Source: Gigaspora margarita (lineage: Eukaryota; Glomeromycota; Glomeromycetes; Diversisporales; Gigasporaceae). Taken from it: 64,000 nucleotides of DNA. The translations under genes were made by a program, and so were the position numbers. This document shows, piece by piece, positions 45,120 through 56,650 of the stretch. The notes below the pieces were generated by a model. That model did no database searches and had not been told where the DNA came from. It saw only the letters and a list, made by a program, of their open reading frames with translations. The stretch spans positions 230,164 through 294,163 of the forward strand of contig WTPW01000082.1 in assembly GCA_009809945.1 (NCBI GenBank), in the 5' to 3' direction. Position 1 is the stretch's first letter. The number at the start of each line of letters is the position of its first letter.

Positions 45120-47540
45120 AGCGCTACCAGTTTTTGTACATTGCAATTTCTGCCATTATTTGTTTATTCCCTTTTTCGCCCAACCCGGTTCTTGTACATT
45201 TGCAATTCGAATTCTTACATTGTTTCGCCTCAAGAAATAATGTACAATTTCCGGATTTCGAATCTAGGAAAGTAAAAAGACAGCGATTCAATACCATTAG
45301 TATAAAGCTATATGTATTTATTAAATGGGGAAAAGTATATAAGACCTACCTTTTTGCCTCAATAAAATAGAAACTCAAGTGAGTTCTAGACCTTCGAAAT
45401 AGGAGTAGAAGTGTTAGCGCCAAAAGGTTTTCCTTAAAAACTTTCATATTAAATCGATAAAATTGAATTTACCTTGTACCGAAAAGTATACTCGTTACCT
45501 TAGTAGAAGCCGTGATATTTGTTGTGACGCAGTAATTCGTAATTTAAACTCAGTTTCGTTGATAACTAAGTCTAAGAGAGAACCGATTGAATTAATCACC
45601 CTTATATCGATACCTATATATTGATTAAACGCATAATTACCATCGAACTAGTAACTGATCTCATTGTCAGATAAATTACATACGCAATCCAATTTCAGCC
45701 CAGATCATGTGTAAATCGTTAATAATATTAGTTTTTTTGTTTTTTGCTTACAACTCTATATTTCTAAGCTGTTTTTATCAGTGATGGTAAATGACTTGAA
45801 ATGACCCAAATGACTCAAATGACAAATGACCAGCCATTGAGTCATTTCAAAAACCAAATGACTTACTAGGGTCATTTTGAAATATATAAAATTTTATTAA
45901 TAAAAATATGATTGGCTAATACAGTAATAGAAAAATTGCACAATTTTATATATTCTTTAATATTTTCAAAAGAAATGTTATTAAGCTTTATGCGGCCCGT
46001 ATATTTGACTATTATAAAAACCAATTAATAATAGGGCCGAATGAATATAGATAGCATCTTATACTATATATTAAAGAAGTATCGTGAGCCAAGCACAATA
46101 AAAGTTACGTTTTTTGATGCCTATTACATTTAAAGCAGGTTTTATTCTACGTATAAACATAAATAATTATAAATGTACCAGTACATACAAATATATATGT
46201 GTGCCTAAATTATTTTTGAAAATAAGTATTTCGGCAAACATTTCAGCACTGCTAAATTTTTTATATGAAACCTTCTGAAATAATTATACTATATGATGTA
46301 TTTTGATGGAAAGAGTTCAAAAAATTTCGCCAATAATTTTAGCAAATATGAAAATTAATGCACTATATAAGGTTGTAATTTGCATTATCCTAATTTGGTA
46401 ATATCTGAGATCATAATAAATAAACACTATTACAATTACTAATTAATCATATTAAAGATAATGCTTGAGAAAATTTCAATTATACTATAAATGCATATTC
46501 AAATTACATTTAAAGGCAGTCTAATTTATCAAGTGTCTACTATCTTGGTAGATGGATTTAAATTCTGAGGATTTGGAATATTTCTAAATAAATTTCAAAT
46601 CCAAAAACAATTTATATTAATTATAAATTTTTAATTGCAAATTTATTATTGCAGTACTTTATGTGCCTTCTAATAAAATTTGTCAACTCCAAAATAGAGT
46701 TAATACCTCTATCCAGATTAGTGATGCCCTTGAAATTGATTTTTGAAAAAGGCCTATTTCGTCTTCATTAGAGAAAATTAAAATTTTTTATAAGAAAGAA
46801 CAAATGAAATTTATATAGATATGTTCCTTATAATTTTGTCTATTCAAAAAAAGTATCAAATAATTTCGTCTTTCAAGTAAAATAGGTCAAAAACAATTTT
46901 GTCTTCAAATTTTAATTTCAGGGTTTCAAACCTGAAATGCTTTTGTCCTCATGTATAATCCAGATTTATATATCTGGATATATACTATGTCATATGATAC
47001 AACATGACATATTGTTTTTATATCTGGATATAAATAAATCTGAATTTAAATTTAAATCCAGATATGTACTATAATAAAACTGTATTAATCTGGATATAAA
47101 AAATATATCCAGATAGAAGTATTAACTCTACCCCCAGAAAGTTGATATTTGGATTAAGAAAAGATCAAGACTTTACTATATATTGATCTAAACAAAATTT
47201 CTATATCTCTATTAATTATAAGTAATACTTTTAATTTTAGAACTAAACTTTGAATACACTATGTATTGGACCAAAAGAACTAAAAGCTAATAAATTGGAT
47301 AAATTAAACCTACAAAAAAACAATAATTATAAAAAGAAATTTATAATTTGGTGCACCATGCACTGTGGTGCACCCATTACATGATTGAGCTAAATTTTTT
47401 TTTTTGCTAGTAATACATTCTGATTTGATTGACTCATCAGTTCGACTTATTAGTTTGACAAATTTCACATATAAATGCATAATGATCATATTCTATTTCA
47501 TATTTATATGTATAAATGTGTAATGATTATATTCTATAAC
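45120..47540. other. AT-rich noncoding stretch with element ends
   Basis: No gene is supported. 45320-45430 has a TATA-like tatataagacc, an aataaaatag signal and a gttagcgccaaaagg phrase, reminiscent of an LTR 3' part. 45783-45880 starts cagtgatggtaaatgac, followed by many aaatgac copies in both orientations, like a hAT end with subterminal repeats; the other end is not found. 46960-47130 has repeated, inverted atctggatata motifs. 47345-47385 is a lone gtgcaccatgcactgtggtg end like that of 44870. Confidence 0.4.
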
Positions 47541-48205
47541 AAATCTCAAGACAAATTGAATTTACATTTATGAATATCTCTCTTGTTAGAGCACAATAGG
47601 TTAGGTTTGGTACAAATTCCCAGTAGATAATAAGGTTAAATAATATGGCTTTTGATCTGTTGGGATTTTGTTTTTCAGACTTAAACCAATTTCATTATTT
47701 TTTTGTTATTACAAATACTTTGAGCATATTACTAATCATTCTTGAACAGTTTTCTTTTACCTACCAGGTTAATAGAAGATTTTACTAAGCAAATGCCAAC
47801 TATGAAATTAATTACTGCAGAGTATAACAAAGACAAAGAGCATATGCAAACATGGAATTAGTTACTACAAAGTATATGAATTTCAAGACAAGTCGAATTT
47901 ACATCTTTGAATATCTCTTTTGTCAGAGTTATAGGTTTGGTACAAATTCCTAGTAGGTCATAAGGTTAAATAATATGGTTTTGATTTGTCAGGATTTCAT
48001 CTTTTAGACTTAAAACAATTTCATCATTTCTTTGTTATTACAAATACCTTAAACATATTACTAATTATTTTAAATCAGTTTTTTTTTTACTTACACTTAC
48101 CAGCTTAATGGAAGACTTCAATGAGCAAATGCCAACCACAAAATTAGTTACTGCAGAGTATATTGAAGATAAAAAGCAAAACCAAATGTGAAACTAGTTA
48201 CTATG
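47541..48205 (+). repeat. Tandem duplication (~337-bp unit) at the 5' end of the MULE pseudogene
   Basis: Unit 1 starts near 47541 and unit 2 near 47878. Both run from tcaagacaa(a/g)t(t/c)gaatttac through ggtttggtacaaattcc, gttaaataatatgg and agacttaaa-caatttcat to the phrase for QMPT(M/T)KL(I/V)TAEY. The duplicated phrase is probably the transposase N-terminus, so the transposase start was duplicated. Confidence 0.75.
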
Positions 48206-50690
48206 GAGTATAATGATAATGATATTGATATTGCAGATTACTTTGAAGAATCTTTTTGGTATAATGAAGACATTGATGTCTCAAATATTGATGTAGAACA
48301 TATATCTTTAAAAGAAAGTAATTCCTTTACTGACTTTGATAAAGCTGAACTTTGTGTATAGCAGTTTGCTGAATTCAAGGTGTTTAAAATTAGATGTGAC
48401 CATGTAATGATAATAAATACTGCAAAAAATGAGAAGACAACTCAAAAGTAGTCAATTTTTTGCAAACATTTAGGTATATTCAAGCCAAAGAATATTGGAA
48501 AGGCAAGTACTTCTGCTTGGTCATTATTCCATAGCATATAAACCTGTCATGTTCTTCAAAGGATAATCCTAATTTTTGTGTTATTGTAACTACTTTTAAT
48601 AATATACATAATCATAAAGCAATAAATTTTGAAAAGAAGAAATGATTTACAACAGAAAAATGTGACAAGAAATTGAATTTCTTGTTGCAAAATATAACCT
48701 TGGAGCGACTATGATTTGACATATTTTGAAAAAAAATTTTATTTCACCTATGGTTTTCTAAAATTTATACACTGAAATTCAATGATATCGACTATTAAAT
48801 AATATACTCAAAAGTGATGTATTACAGATTTATGAAAAGCTATTGGCAAAACAATAGGAAGATTCTTTATAGTTTGTTAAAACAATATGGGAAGGTGAAA
48901 CAAATTCATTAGTTAACTTGTATTGGATAAGCCCAGAACAAGTTTTGTTGTAGTATGAATTTAGTAATGTAATCAGTTATGATAATACAGCAGGTACCAA
49001 TAGGTATTATATGCTTTTTTTTTGTTTGTAGCTCAAGATGATAACATTGACTCATGTATCATAGCTCAAGCATTTGTTAGCAACAAATCTACTAAACTTA
49101 CCAATAGGTACTTCAAATAACCAAAAAGGCAACTAACAATAGGTGCCCTCACTTTTTTGTAATAGATGGTAATCTAGCAATAGAGAGTGCAGTAATTTTA
49201 GAGTATTCAGAGACATAGTATTTATTTTGTATCTGGTACATCAAAGAAAATAAAGAAGATGCTACATAGCAAGTTAGATGATTTATTTAATGATTTTTAT
49301 AATAAATTTTGATAGTGTCAAAATGCAGAGACACCACAGGTTTTTGAATTCTACTAAAGTCTTCTTATAAGCTTTTTAACAGCAAAATAATACCTTGAGC
49401 ATCAGCTTTATGAACATCAATTTTCTTGGGCATTTGCTTTTAATACAATGATATTCACACTCAGTATTTAATCAACTTTGTTTGTTGAAGACCAGAATGC
49501 AAATATTAAATAGGTACTAGAAAATAGCAATACATCACTTTGTGATTTAGTTAAGGTATTAATAAAATAAAGTGAAGAAAAAAAAAAGAGAAAGCAATTT
49601 GAAAAATGGAAATATAATATTCCTTCTACAACAAATATTCTCACTATTTTCTCTACAATTGAATCACTAATTAAGCCCTATTTGAGGCCAAATTATTCAC
49701 ATTTTTTAATAGAGCAGATGAAGAAAAGTATATATTATAATGCCAACCAATCTTCAATTGAAAAAGTTGAATCACTTGCTAATAATAAACCTGCAATAAC
49801 AGAAGATATAAAAGATAAGTCTAATAAAGTTACTTTATGTGCTAAGTACCTTTTAGAGAATTTGGACCAAAGCACAATTAAATAGGTATAAAAAGTATTA
49901 AGAGACACAAGTCATAGAATTAAATTTTGTATTTCTATTTGCTGATAGTTCATATAGTTGTACCTGCCTCTTGCAACAAAAAAAGGGCTAGTTTTAGGCA
50001 TTTTTATCATCTCTTAAATATTATAAAGAGGGCATGATTTAGTTTACAATCAATTGCAAGTTAGTAAATTTCAAAAGATATACAAATGGATGCAGCAAAC
50101 AAGCATAAACATTTGGGACAACGATTTGATAATATAAGTACTGCTACTAATATTGAAATGTACATAGAGAGTAATACAAATGAATTTGTGTGGTTGCAAC
50201 TATTTGCAAATAATGAGATAGAAGAACAGGACCCCAAACTATTAATAAATAGGTTAGAAAAAAACCAAAAAAGAAAATTTTGGTAAAAAATCAATAAACA
50301 TGGCATTTTTAAATAGTAAATTTTGTAAATTTTGGTCAAAAATAAGCATTCTTGAGCCAAATTTTGTATAAAAATAAGCAGACTAGTTACTGATCTATTA
50401 ATATATAGATCAGGTTCTAGAAGAACCCATTAATAAAGAATTTATTAATAAGAGAATATTTTATGGAAAGGCTTAAAGCATAGCACATACTATGCTAAAT
50501 AAATGTGTATTATATCATGATAATAAATTTATTTATCTGATCGAGAATTACTTAAAATGAGTTTGTGCTAAAGAAGAAGAGTTAGCCAAAGCACAAGAGG
50601 CCTTGCAACAAGCTTCAAATGAAGATAACATAGTAGAGTTCATGAATTCTTATAAGATAACTAGCAAGGAAGGAACCAAATGAACAATTT
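48206..50690 (+). pseudogene. MULE/FAR1-type transposase, degenerate
   Basis: Plus-strand translation shows the FAR1-like N-terminus (NSFTDFDKAEL, FKVFKIRCDHV, CKHLGIFKPKNIGKASTSAW at 48320-48520), traces of the DDE region (VAQDDNIDSCIIAQAFVSN near 49050), then a clearer C-terminal half. That half includes WAFAFNTMIFTLSI then STLFVEDQNANIK (49430-49510), NTSLCDLVKVL, IFSTIESLIKPYLRPNYSHF (49645-49700) and YYNANQSSIEKVESL, a SWIM-like CTCL/H region eroded near 49970-50010, and KAQEALQQASNEDNIVEF at 50590-50645. Very many stops (often where Trp or Gln is expected) show it is dead. The zinc knuckle is displaced to 52610. Confidence 0.8.
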
Positions 50691-50735
50691 ATTATAGTAT
50701 AAGCATGTAGCAAGAAACAATATTAGCGAATTATA

Positions 50736-52604
50736 TATATGTAATCTAACATAAGATATTATAGCTCGTAATCTAACGAATATCTTATGTTCGATACGAT
50801 TTATTACATTATATATTACGTTATATTATGGTTATATTACAGAATTTATAGCACAATATAGCAAAATAGACCAAATAAAAAAAATGCAAATCCAGGGGTC
50901 GCAGCAGGCAATAATTAGCATATTGTGTGATGTTTTCACATTGTTTTAAAATTTTTAAAAATAAATAAACGATATACATATTCACATAATCATGTTTTTT
51001 TACAGGTTTTTACAATAATTCACAAGGTTTCGCATAAAATTTTATATTTTTTTATTATTATTATACATTATATTTTATATTTATTAATAAATATATTTTT
51101 AATTAATATTACATTATTATTTTTACATTATTACAAATTTTTAAATACTTTCGCACTTCATCATATCTAATTCTATTAATATACAAAAACTAGCTCTATA
51201 CACTTATTTTCGCTCACACCCAACAGTTAGCTATTATCTTCGCTTCTTTGGTTTCCATCATCTTCGCTTTTGCTATTTCTTTTGTTTTGGCTATAACCTT
51301 CATTNCGCTTTTTTTTCTAAATAATTTCTAAAATAGTAAAGTGAAAAAAAAATTAAAAAAACATTTCTCATAAGTGTTGATGTTCTTGCAAATTGCCAGA
51401 GAAATCTAGTTTGTTCTTGCAAAGTGCTAGAGAAATTAAGCTAGTTTTCTTGTAAAGTGCCGGAAAAGTCGCAAAGTATTGAAGAAGTCAAAAATAAATA
51501 AAATAAATTAAAAATTAAAAAAATAAGTAAAAAAAAAAAAAAATGAAAAAAACAAAAAAATGTAAGCAAAATAATAAAAAAAAATAATAAACAAAGCCCC
51601 AAATCTTCATTTCTCTGAAGTAAGAGTCGCGTTCTTGTGCATTTAGAAATTGCAAAAGCAGGTTAATGTTCTTGCAAAATGCTAAAAAAGTTGTGAAGTG
51701 CTGAAAAAGTCTGAGTTGGTTTTCTTGCAAAGTGCTAGGAAGTAAGAGTTCTTTTCTTCCAAAGTGCTGAAATAGAATAAATTAATAAAACAAATTAAAA
51801 AAAAAAACAAACCCAAATATGTCAAACAAAAAAATAAATAAAGTCCTAACTAAACCTTTATTTCTTTAAAGAAGCATTTTTGGAAATGCCAGAGAAAGTA
51901 GTTGTATTCTTGCAAAGAGTCAGAAGTTTGGGTTGGCTTGCGCAAGGTTTCAAAAAGTTGTTTGTCTTCTTGCAAAGGTGTTCTTGTAAAGTGCCAAAAT
52001 AAAAATAAAATAAAAAATAAATAAATAAAAAAAAAATAAAAAAAACAAAATGAAAACAAAAAAAATGAAATGAAAACAAAAAATGAAATGAAAGCAAAAA
52101 GCAAAAAAAAAACAAAATAGAAGATCTAATTATAAACAAAAGTTCTAATCTGATCTTGTAGTACAGAATTTGAACATCATTGAACTATTTCAAAAAATTA
52201 GTCCAACGCAATCCAGGTTACAGATTGGGTTGGTTTGCACAAGGTTTCAAAAAGTTGATTGTTTTCTTGCAAAGATGTTCTTGTAAAGTGTCAAAATAAA
52301 AATAAAATAAAAAATAAATAAAATAAAAACAATAAAAACAAAGAAACAAAACAAAAACAAAAAAGCAAATTTGATCTTGTAGTACAGAATTCGAACTATT
52401 TCAAATAATTAGTCCAATGCGTAATCCAGGTTACACTGATCTACTGATCCTAGCTTGGTTTAAAGAGGATCGAAATATTTTGTTATAATTTTCAAAATTT
52501 CTAATGAAATATAACGAAATTTTGATATTTGAAATATTTCGTAATATATTACGTAATATTTTGCTTATATTACGGTTTATAAGATCTTACATAAGATTAT
52601 GCTA
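50736..52604. mobile_element. Insertion of ~1.9 kb splitting the MULE pseudogene
   Basis: The left boundary gtaatctaacataagatatt-atagctcgtaat is the approximate inverse of the right boundary attacggtttataagatctt-acataagatta. The interior is noncoding: an A-rich, repeat-dense body with one N at 51305. The MULE coding sequence stops before it and resumes after it. ORFs inside (Phe-rich, on the minus strand) come from A-runs and are not genes. The superfamily is unknown; a secondary AT-rich expansion cannot be excluded. Confidence 0.5.
51370..52440. repeat. Minisatellite of ttcttgcaaagtgc units plus a ~290-bp duplication
   Basis: The phrase (g)ttcttgcaaagtgc(t/c)agaga occurs repeatedly, in variants, near 51383, 51413, 51445, 51667, 51721, 51746, 51908, 51968 and 52263. 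In addition 51930-52215 is repeated at 52225-52440 (caaggtttcaaaaagttg, gtgttcttgtaaagtg, an A-rich tract, then gatcttgtagtacagaatt and atccaggttaca). Confidence 0.7.
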
Positions 52605-52609
52605 TTATA

Positions 52610-52704
52610 AATTTGCTGATGAAGTAGCAAAAAAATGTAAATATACTTGTAGATTTTGCAAGGAGCCTGGTTATAATATTACAACCTGCCCAGTTAGGAG
52701 ATAA
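52610..52704 (+). pseudogene. C-terminal zinc knuckle of the split MULE transposase
   Basis: ADEVAKKCKYTCRFCKEPGY-NITTCPVRR then a stop. The CxxCxxxG(Y)xxxxC pattern is the zinc knuckle that ends MULE transposases of this type; the usual His is Tyr. Strand and order continue from 50690 across the insertion. Confidence 0.6.
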
Positions 52705-53023
52705 TATTTGTATACTTATATACTTGTACATTTATATATTTGAATATATATAGGTATATTTTTGCAATATTTGCATGTTTGCTTGCTTGTATTTTATATA
52801 TGCATGTATGTAGATACCAGTATGTTTTTTTAAAAAATGCTTGCACTTAAGGATAATAGTTGCATAAAATGTTTTGTTAGAAATTATGTAGATTAGAAGA
52901 CTAATAAATTTAGTTGTTTAATATATTTGCTATATTAAATGTACCTGATTTAAGTATTGAATATAAAAAGTATTTAAATCTTAAGTGTACCTGATTTAAG
53001 TATTGTATAAAATGCATAAAGTA
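52705..53023. other. AT-rich spacer
   Basis: No gene. Two copies of cttaagtgtacctgatttaa-gtatt(g) occur near 52941 and 52979. Confidence 0.5.
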
Positions 53024-53724
53024 CAGTCAGACCTCTCTATAATCACAAGTTGGTCGCACCCTATTTTGGTGATTGTATAGAGATGTGACTATAAATAAAA
53101 TACTTTGTTATAGTCACATGACTAAAGGTCAATTAGTAATATATTTGTGCATATTTAAAATACTATTAAAAAATTTAAAATATTTGATAGTGAATAACTT
53201 TTGATCCAGTGGCCCAATTTGAATAAAATGACCACCAGAGCATTTTCTAAAGAGTATAAATTGTCAAATCTAGTGGATTTTTTGACTAGATATTTAAATT
53301 TAATCAATTCTTAAACATGTGAAGTGACATAAATCCTTAACGATCACAGGAACCTGTAATTGGATTTTAATGATTTTGGGCTCATTAGAATCGTCTCATC
53401 GAGACGAATATTTTGGTAGTTGTTTCATTTAAATCGGACTGCTGCATTAAAAGTTATTTGCTGTCAAACCTTTAAGAATTTTTAATAGAATATTTTAAAT
53501 AAACATAAATATGAATATTGGCCAATCATATTTTTTTAATCCATATTTGGCCAAACTTGGTGACTATAAAGAGGGTTTTATTAATAAAATTGATACAAAT
53601 CAAAAATTTTTTGTGATAGTAATTATAGGTAATTTGTAGCTATAAGGAGGTTTTTACTATATTTAAGTCTATTGTACAATATTAGGTGCTTATATAGAGG
53701 TGTGATTATAGAGAGGTCTGACTG
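53024..53724. mobile_element. Mariner/pogo-like MITE (701 bp), complete
   Basis: A perfect 23-bp terminal inverted repeat (cagtcagacctctctataat-cac and its inverse at 53702-53724) is flanked by ta on both sides (53022-53023 and 53725-53726). A second gtgattgtatagagatgtga lies near 53070. There is no transposase ORF. It defines the family whose fragments lie at 32479, 33646 and 39032. Confidence 0.88.
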
Positions 53725-53957
53725 TATAGTATTGGGATAGTTAGAGTTAGATTAAGTTCTGACAATGCTATTTTTTTCATGTTAGGGCTAGCAGACAGTA
53801 TAGGTAAAAAAATTTTTTTGTACTATAGTATATACTGGTATAAGGTGTAGGTATTAAAAGTTTGTAAGGTTGGGAAAGATAAAAAAAAGATTAACATTAC
53901 ATTTAATTATGCATGCAATTGATATATTTATATAAACATCATTTAAATGTTTGCTAT

Positions 53958-54010
53958 ATTAAGGGTAGGGGATATATAGATCATTTATTATATGATTTCA
54001 GTAATACAAT
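53958..54010. repeat. Lone end of the foldback family seen at 22175-23505
   Basis: ttaagggtaggggatatata-gatcatttattatatgattt repeats the left end at 22175. No matching inverse end was found downstream. Confidence 0.6.
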
Positions 54011-54394
54011 GAAATTATATAGAAATTAGAAATGTGCTACTAATAAAACTTTTTACAGTTATAATCAAATTTGACTAAAATTTTATAATATATAGAACAA
54101 TATGCATATTATATAATAATAAAATTTTAATAAAGTATATATTTAAAAAAAAGGAGGAATCTATTTGTCACCCCCTGTGACATGCTTATTTGTCACTGCT
54201 TTATTTATAACTCAAAATCTTACTAAGATAATACCTATTGCACTTCTAACAAAAAATGATCCTCTCGCAATTCTGTATTAATCTTGATTTTAACTTTAAT
54301 TTAATTCTACTTTAACATTAATATGGCCTTATTGGCAGTAACAAATAAATGTATTATGGGTATACTTGTTGGCAAAACTAAAAATCTTCAAAAT

Positions 54395-54565
54395 CCCACC
54401 CAAACCCAAATCCCAATTGGATAAACCCAAATCCCAAACTGAACAAATCCCCAACCCAATTCCTAAATCCCAAACTTATTCCAAATCCCAAACTCATCCC
54501 AAATCCCAAACCCAAATCCCAAACCCAAATTCCAAATCCCAAACCCAAATCCCAAACCCAAATCT
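54395..54565. repeat. C-rich minisatellite, left arm
   Basis: About 14 variants of cccaaatcccaaa (12-13 bp). The ORF through it (Pro-Lys-Ser-Gln repeats) is a by-product of the repeat. Confidence 0.85.
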
Positions 54566-54644
54566 TGTCTTTGGAATCTGGAGTTTCCCAAAGAAAAACT
54601 TTTTTCTTTACTAAACAAACCTCTTTTCAACTTCTAAATAAAGT

Positions 54645-54885
54645 TGTAAAGAAGTATCTTGTGATCAGAATAATAGTTAAAATGTTATAATTGGCCTAGT
54701 GGATTGCAAGATATAATTATTTTAGTCTTCATGACTATATATTTTCTTTTTTATATAAATAAAGAAGAAAACATATAGTTACGAAGACTAAAATACTTAT
54801 ATCTCGCAATCCATCAGGCCAATTTTAATGTTTTAACTATCATTCTAATCGCAAGACTTCTCTACAACTTTACTTAGGGAAGTGT
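54645..54885. mobile_element. Foldback element in the loop of the composite
   Basis: Arms: aaagttgtaaagaagtatct-tgtga and, inverse, cgcaagacttctctacaact-tt; also aaaatgttataattggccta-gtggattgcaagatata and its inverse. The ~110-bp arms surround a ttttctttttta centre. Related to 1-110. Confidence 0.75.
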
Positions 54886-54964
54886 GGTAAATTATATGAT
54901 TAGGGTTTACATAAGTCCTGACCCCCTAGTGATAGAACTATTGACCAATTAAATTTTATAAAAT

Positions 54965-55398
54965 TTAAAAAAAAACTCAAAAACATCATTGATCTGAAAA
55001 TAAGTTACCCCACAATCGACAAAAGTTGCTATATAGTAAAGTCTAAATTTTTCTAAGCAAATCGATTAAAATCGCTTAAGTAAACTTATTTAGAAGGTCA
55101 AAATACAAGTAGCACAGAATTTTTATAAGTATTAGAAAATTTTTTATTAATTGACTTTTGATTTTTATTTTCGATAGAAAAATTAAAATTTTTTAAAAAA
55201 TATATTTGACGAACGTAAAAATTAAAAGTTAAATAATAAAAAATTTTTCAATTTTAATAAAAAATTCAAAGTATGTGTATTTTAGTCTTTCAAACAAGTT
55301 TACTTAATCGATAATTATAAATTAATATAGTAGAGTTTAGACTTTACTATGTAGCAACTATCTGCGATTAACTAAAAATTGATTTTACTTCAATATTA
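54965..55398. mobile_element. Decayed TA-type foldback MITE, 'aataagctacc' family
   Basis: It follows 23576-24127 closely inside (gaaaataagttaccccacaa-tcgacaaaagttgc, cgcttaagtaaacttattta, tttactatgtagcaactatc) but both outermost ends are eroded, so TA flanks cannot be confirmed. Confidence 0.7.
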
Positions 55399-55559
55399 TT
55401 GGCTAATTATACTGTATATAATATATATATATAGGACATTATAAATGGGGACCACCCTCCCCCTAGAAATTTACTAATTTACTGTACTTCTCTTAGAAGT
55501 TAAAAAAGAGGTTTGTTTAGTAAAGAAAAAAGTTTTTCTTTAGAAAACTTCAGATTCCA

Positions 55560-55740
55560 AAGGTTTGAAATTTTGGTTTGGGATTTGGGGTTGGGTTTAG
55601 GATTTGGGTTTGGAATTTGGGTTGGTTTGGGATTTGGGATGAGTTTGGGATTTTGGATGAGTTTGGGATTTGCGATGAGTTTGGGATTTGGGATGAGATT
55701 GGGATTTGGGATTTGGGTTTGGGATTTGTCCAGTTTTGTT
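55560..55740. repeat. G-rich minisatellite, right arm
   Basis: Inverse counterpart of 54395-54565: repeated gggatttgggtttg / gggatgagttt units. The GFG/WDL-type ORFs are repeat artefacts. Confidence 0.85.
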
Positions 55741-55981
55741 ATATAGGATTTTTAAATATAGGTAGACAAACCTATTTGTCCTGTTTGTCCATAGCCCAAT
55801 CCCAAATCCCATAGGTTTTGCCAACATGTATAGTCACAGGGGTGACAAGAACATTTTTTCTTAAAAAAATTATACAGAATTCAAAAAAGAACTCTTTTTG
55901 ATGATCACTTGTACATATAATTTCCAAACTGTTTTATAAATCACTATTAAAACTGAAAACAAACTATGAGGAAATACCATA

Positions 55982-56150
55982 AGATGGCATCTATTATTTA
56001 GGGATAGAGGTTATAGACTATCTGCTAGTAGCTTCAGAGTTCATCACTTACCACAGGAACAGCACTTGTCATTTAGAGGCAAAGTTCATAGACTGCCTGC
56101 TAACAAGCTTAGAGTTTATCACTTACCGCCAAGAAAAGTACTGAGTTGAC
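55982..56150. repeat. Tandem repeat of ~80 bp, two units
   Basis: atttagggatagaggttata-gactatctgctag..ttcatcacttacc and atttagaggcaaagttcata-gactgcctgctaa..tttatcacttacc are adjacent. The long minus-strand ORF beginning at 56596 ends inside this repeat; it is Lys/Phe-rich, unconserved and not annotated as a gene. Confidence 0.6.
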
Positions 56151-56650
56151 CCTCCAAGGAGGAAGCAGGGGTGTTGAAGTTTATAAAAAGAAACCACACT
56201 CTTTATCGAACAGAAGAACTGTATACTTACTATTACATTCTTGCTTGGAGTCTTTTTTTTGAATTTTTGAATGAAAAGTAGAAATTTGCTATACTCCTTC
56301 CAAAAGTTTGGCATTGTTGTTCCTATCCTAATCAGAAAGAAGGTATGCAAGTTGATAAACAGGAACAGACGCATAATAAGATGCAATGCAGAGGAGTAGA
56401 CTGATCTGTGAAAAATGAATTCCAGAATCTTCTTTTTTTTACACATATAATACTTAGGCAAGATGATTCCTTGTGCAGTATTATATAATTTTTTATTGGC
56501 TTTAACTTTCTTTTTACTTTTTTTGATCGAATGTATATCAGGCCATAGACTTTTTTTTGCTTTTTTCATCTTGTCTTTTTTTTCTTTTTTGGTCATTTGT
56601 TAGTTTTCCCCTTTTTTTATCCTTTTTTCTTCATCCCTTTATACACCCTT
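56151..56650. other. Noncoding stretch, T-rich on the plus strand
   Basis: A 157-codon minus-strand ORF spans 56596-56123. Its N-terminus is an AAG/AAA run caused by T-tracts and I recognise no domain. It is treated as chance. Confidence 0.4.

Larger units (their letters stand above)
54165..55850. mobile_element. Large composite inverted repeat
   Basis: The left side (tgtcaccccctgtgac near 54167; tatacttgttggcaaaac near 54360; the aatcccaaaccc minisatellite; tttggaatctggagtttccc; agaaaaacttttttctttac near 54600) reappears in inverse order and orientation on the right (gtaaagaaaaaagtttttct near 55520; cttcagattccaaagg; the gggatttgggtttg minisatellite; gttttgccaacatgtatagt; cacaggggtgacaaga near 55833). 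The loop holds two other foldbacks. It could be a giant non-autonomous element or an inverted duplication. No ORF is credible. Confidence 0.65.

Noticed and set aside
45783-46735. Complete hAT element between cagtgatgg (45783) and tagtgatgcc (46719)
   Set aside because: The two ends are in the same orientation, not inverted, and no 8-bp TSD was found.
51515-52139. Phe/Tyr-rich minus-strand ORFs resembling membrane proteins
   Set aside because: Produced by A-rich repeat tracts in the MULE insertion; not conserved between the duplicated units.
54366-54614. Pro-Lys-Ser-Gln repeat ORF, and Gly/Phe repeat ORFs at 55513-55827
   Set aside because: Direct translation of inverted minisatellites; open in several frames at once.
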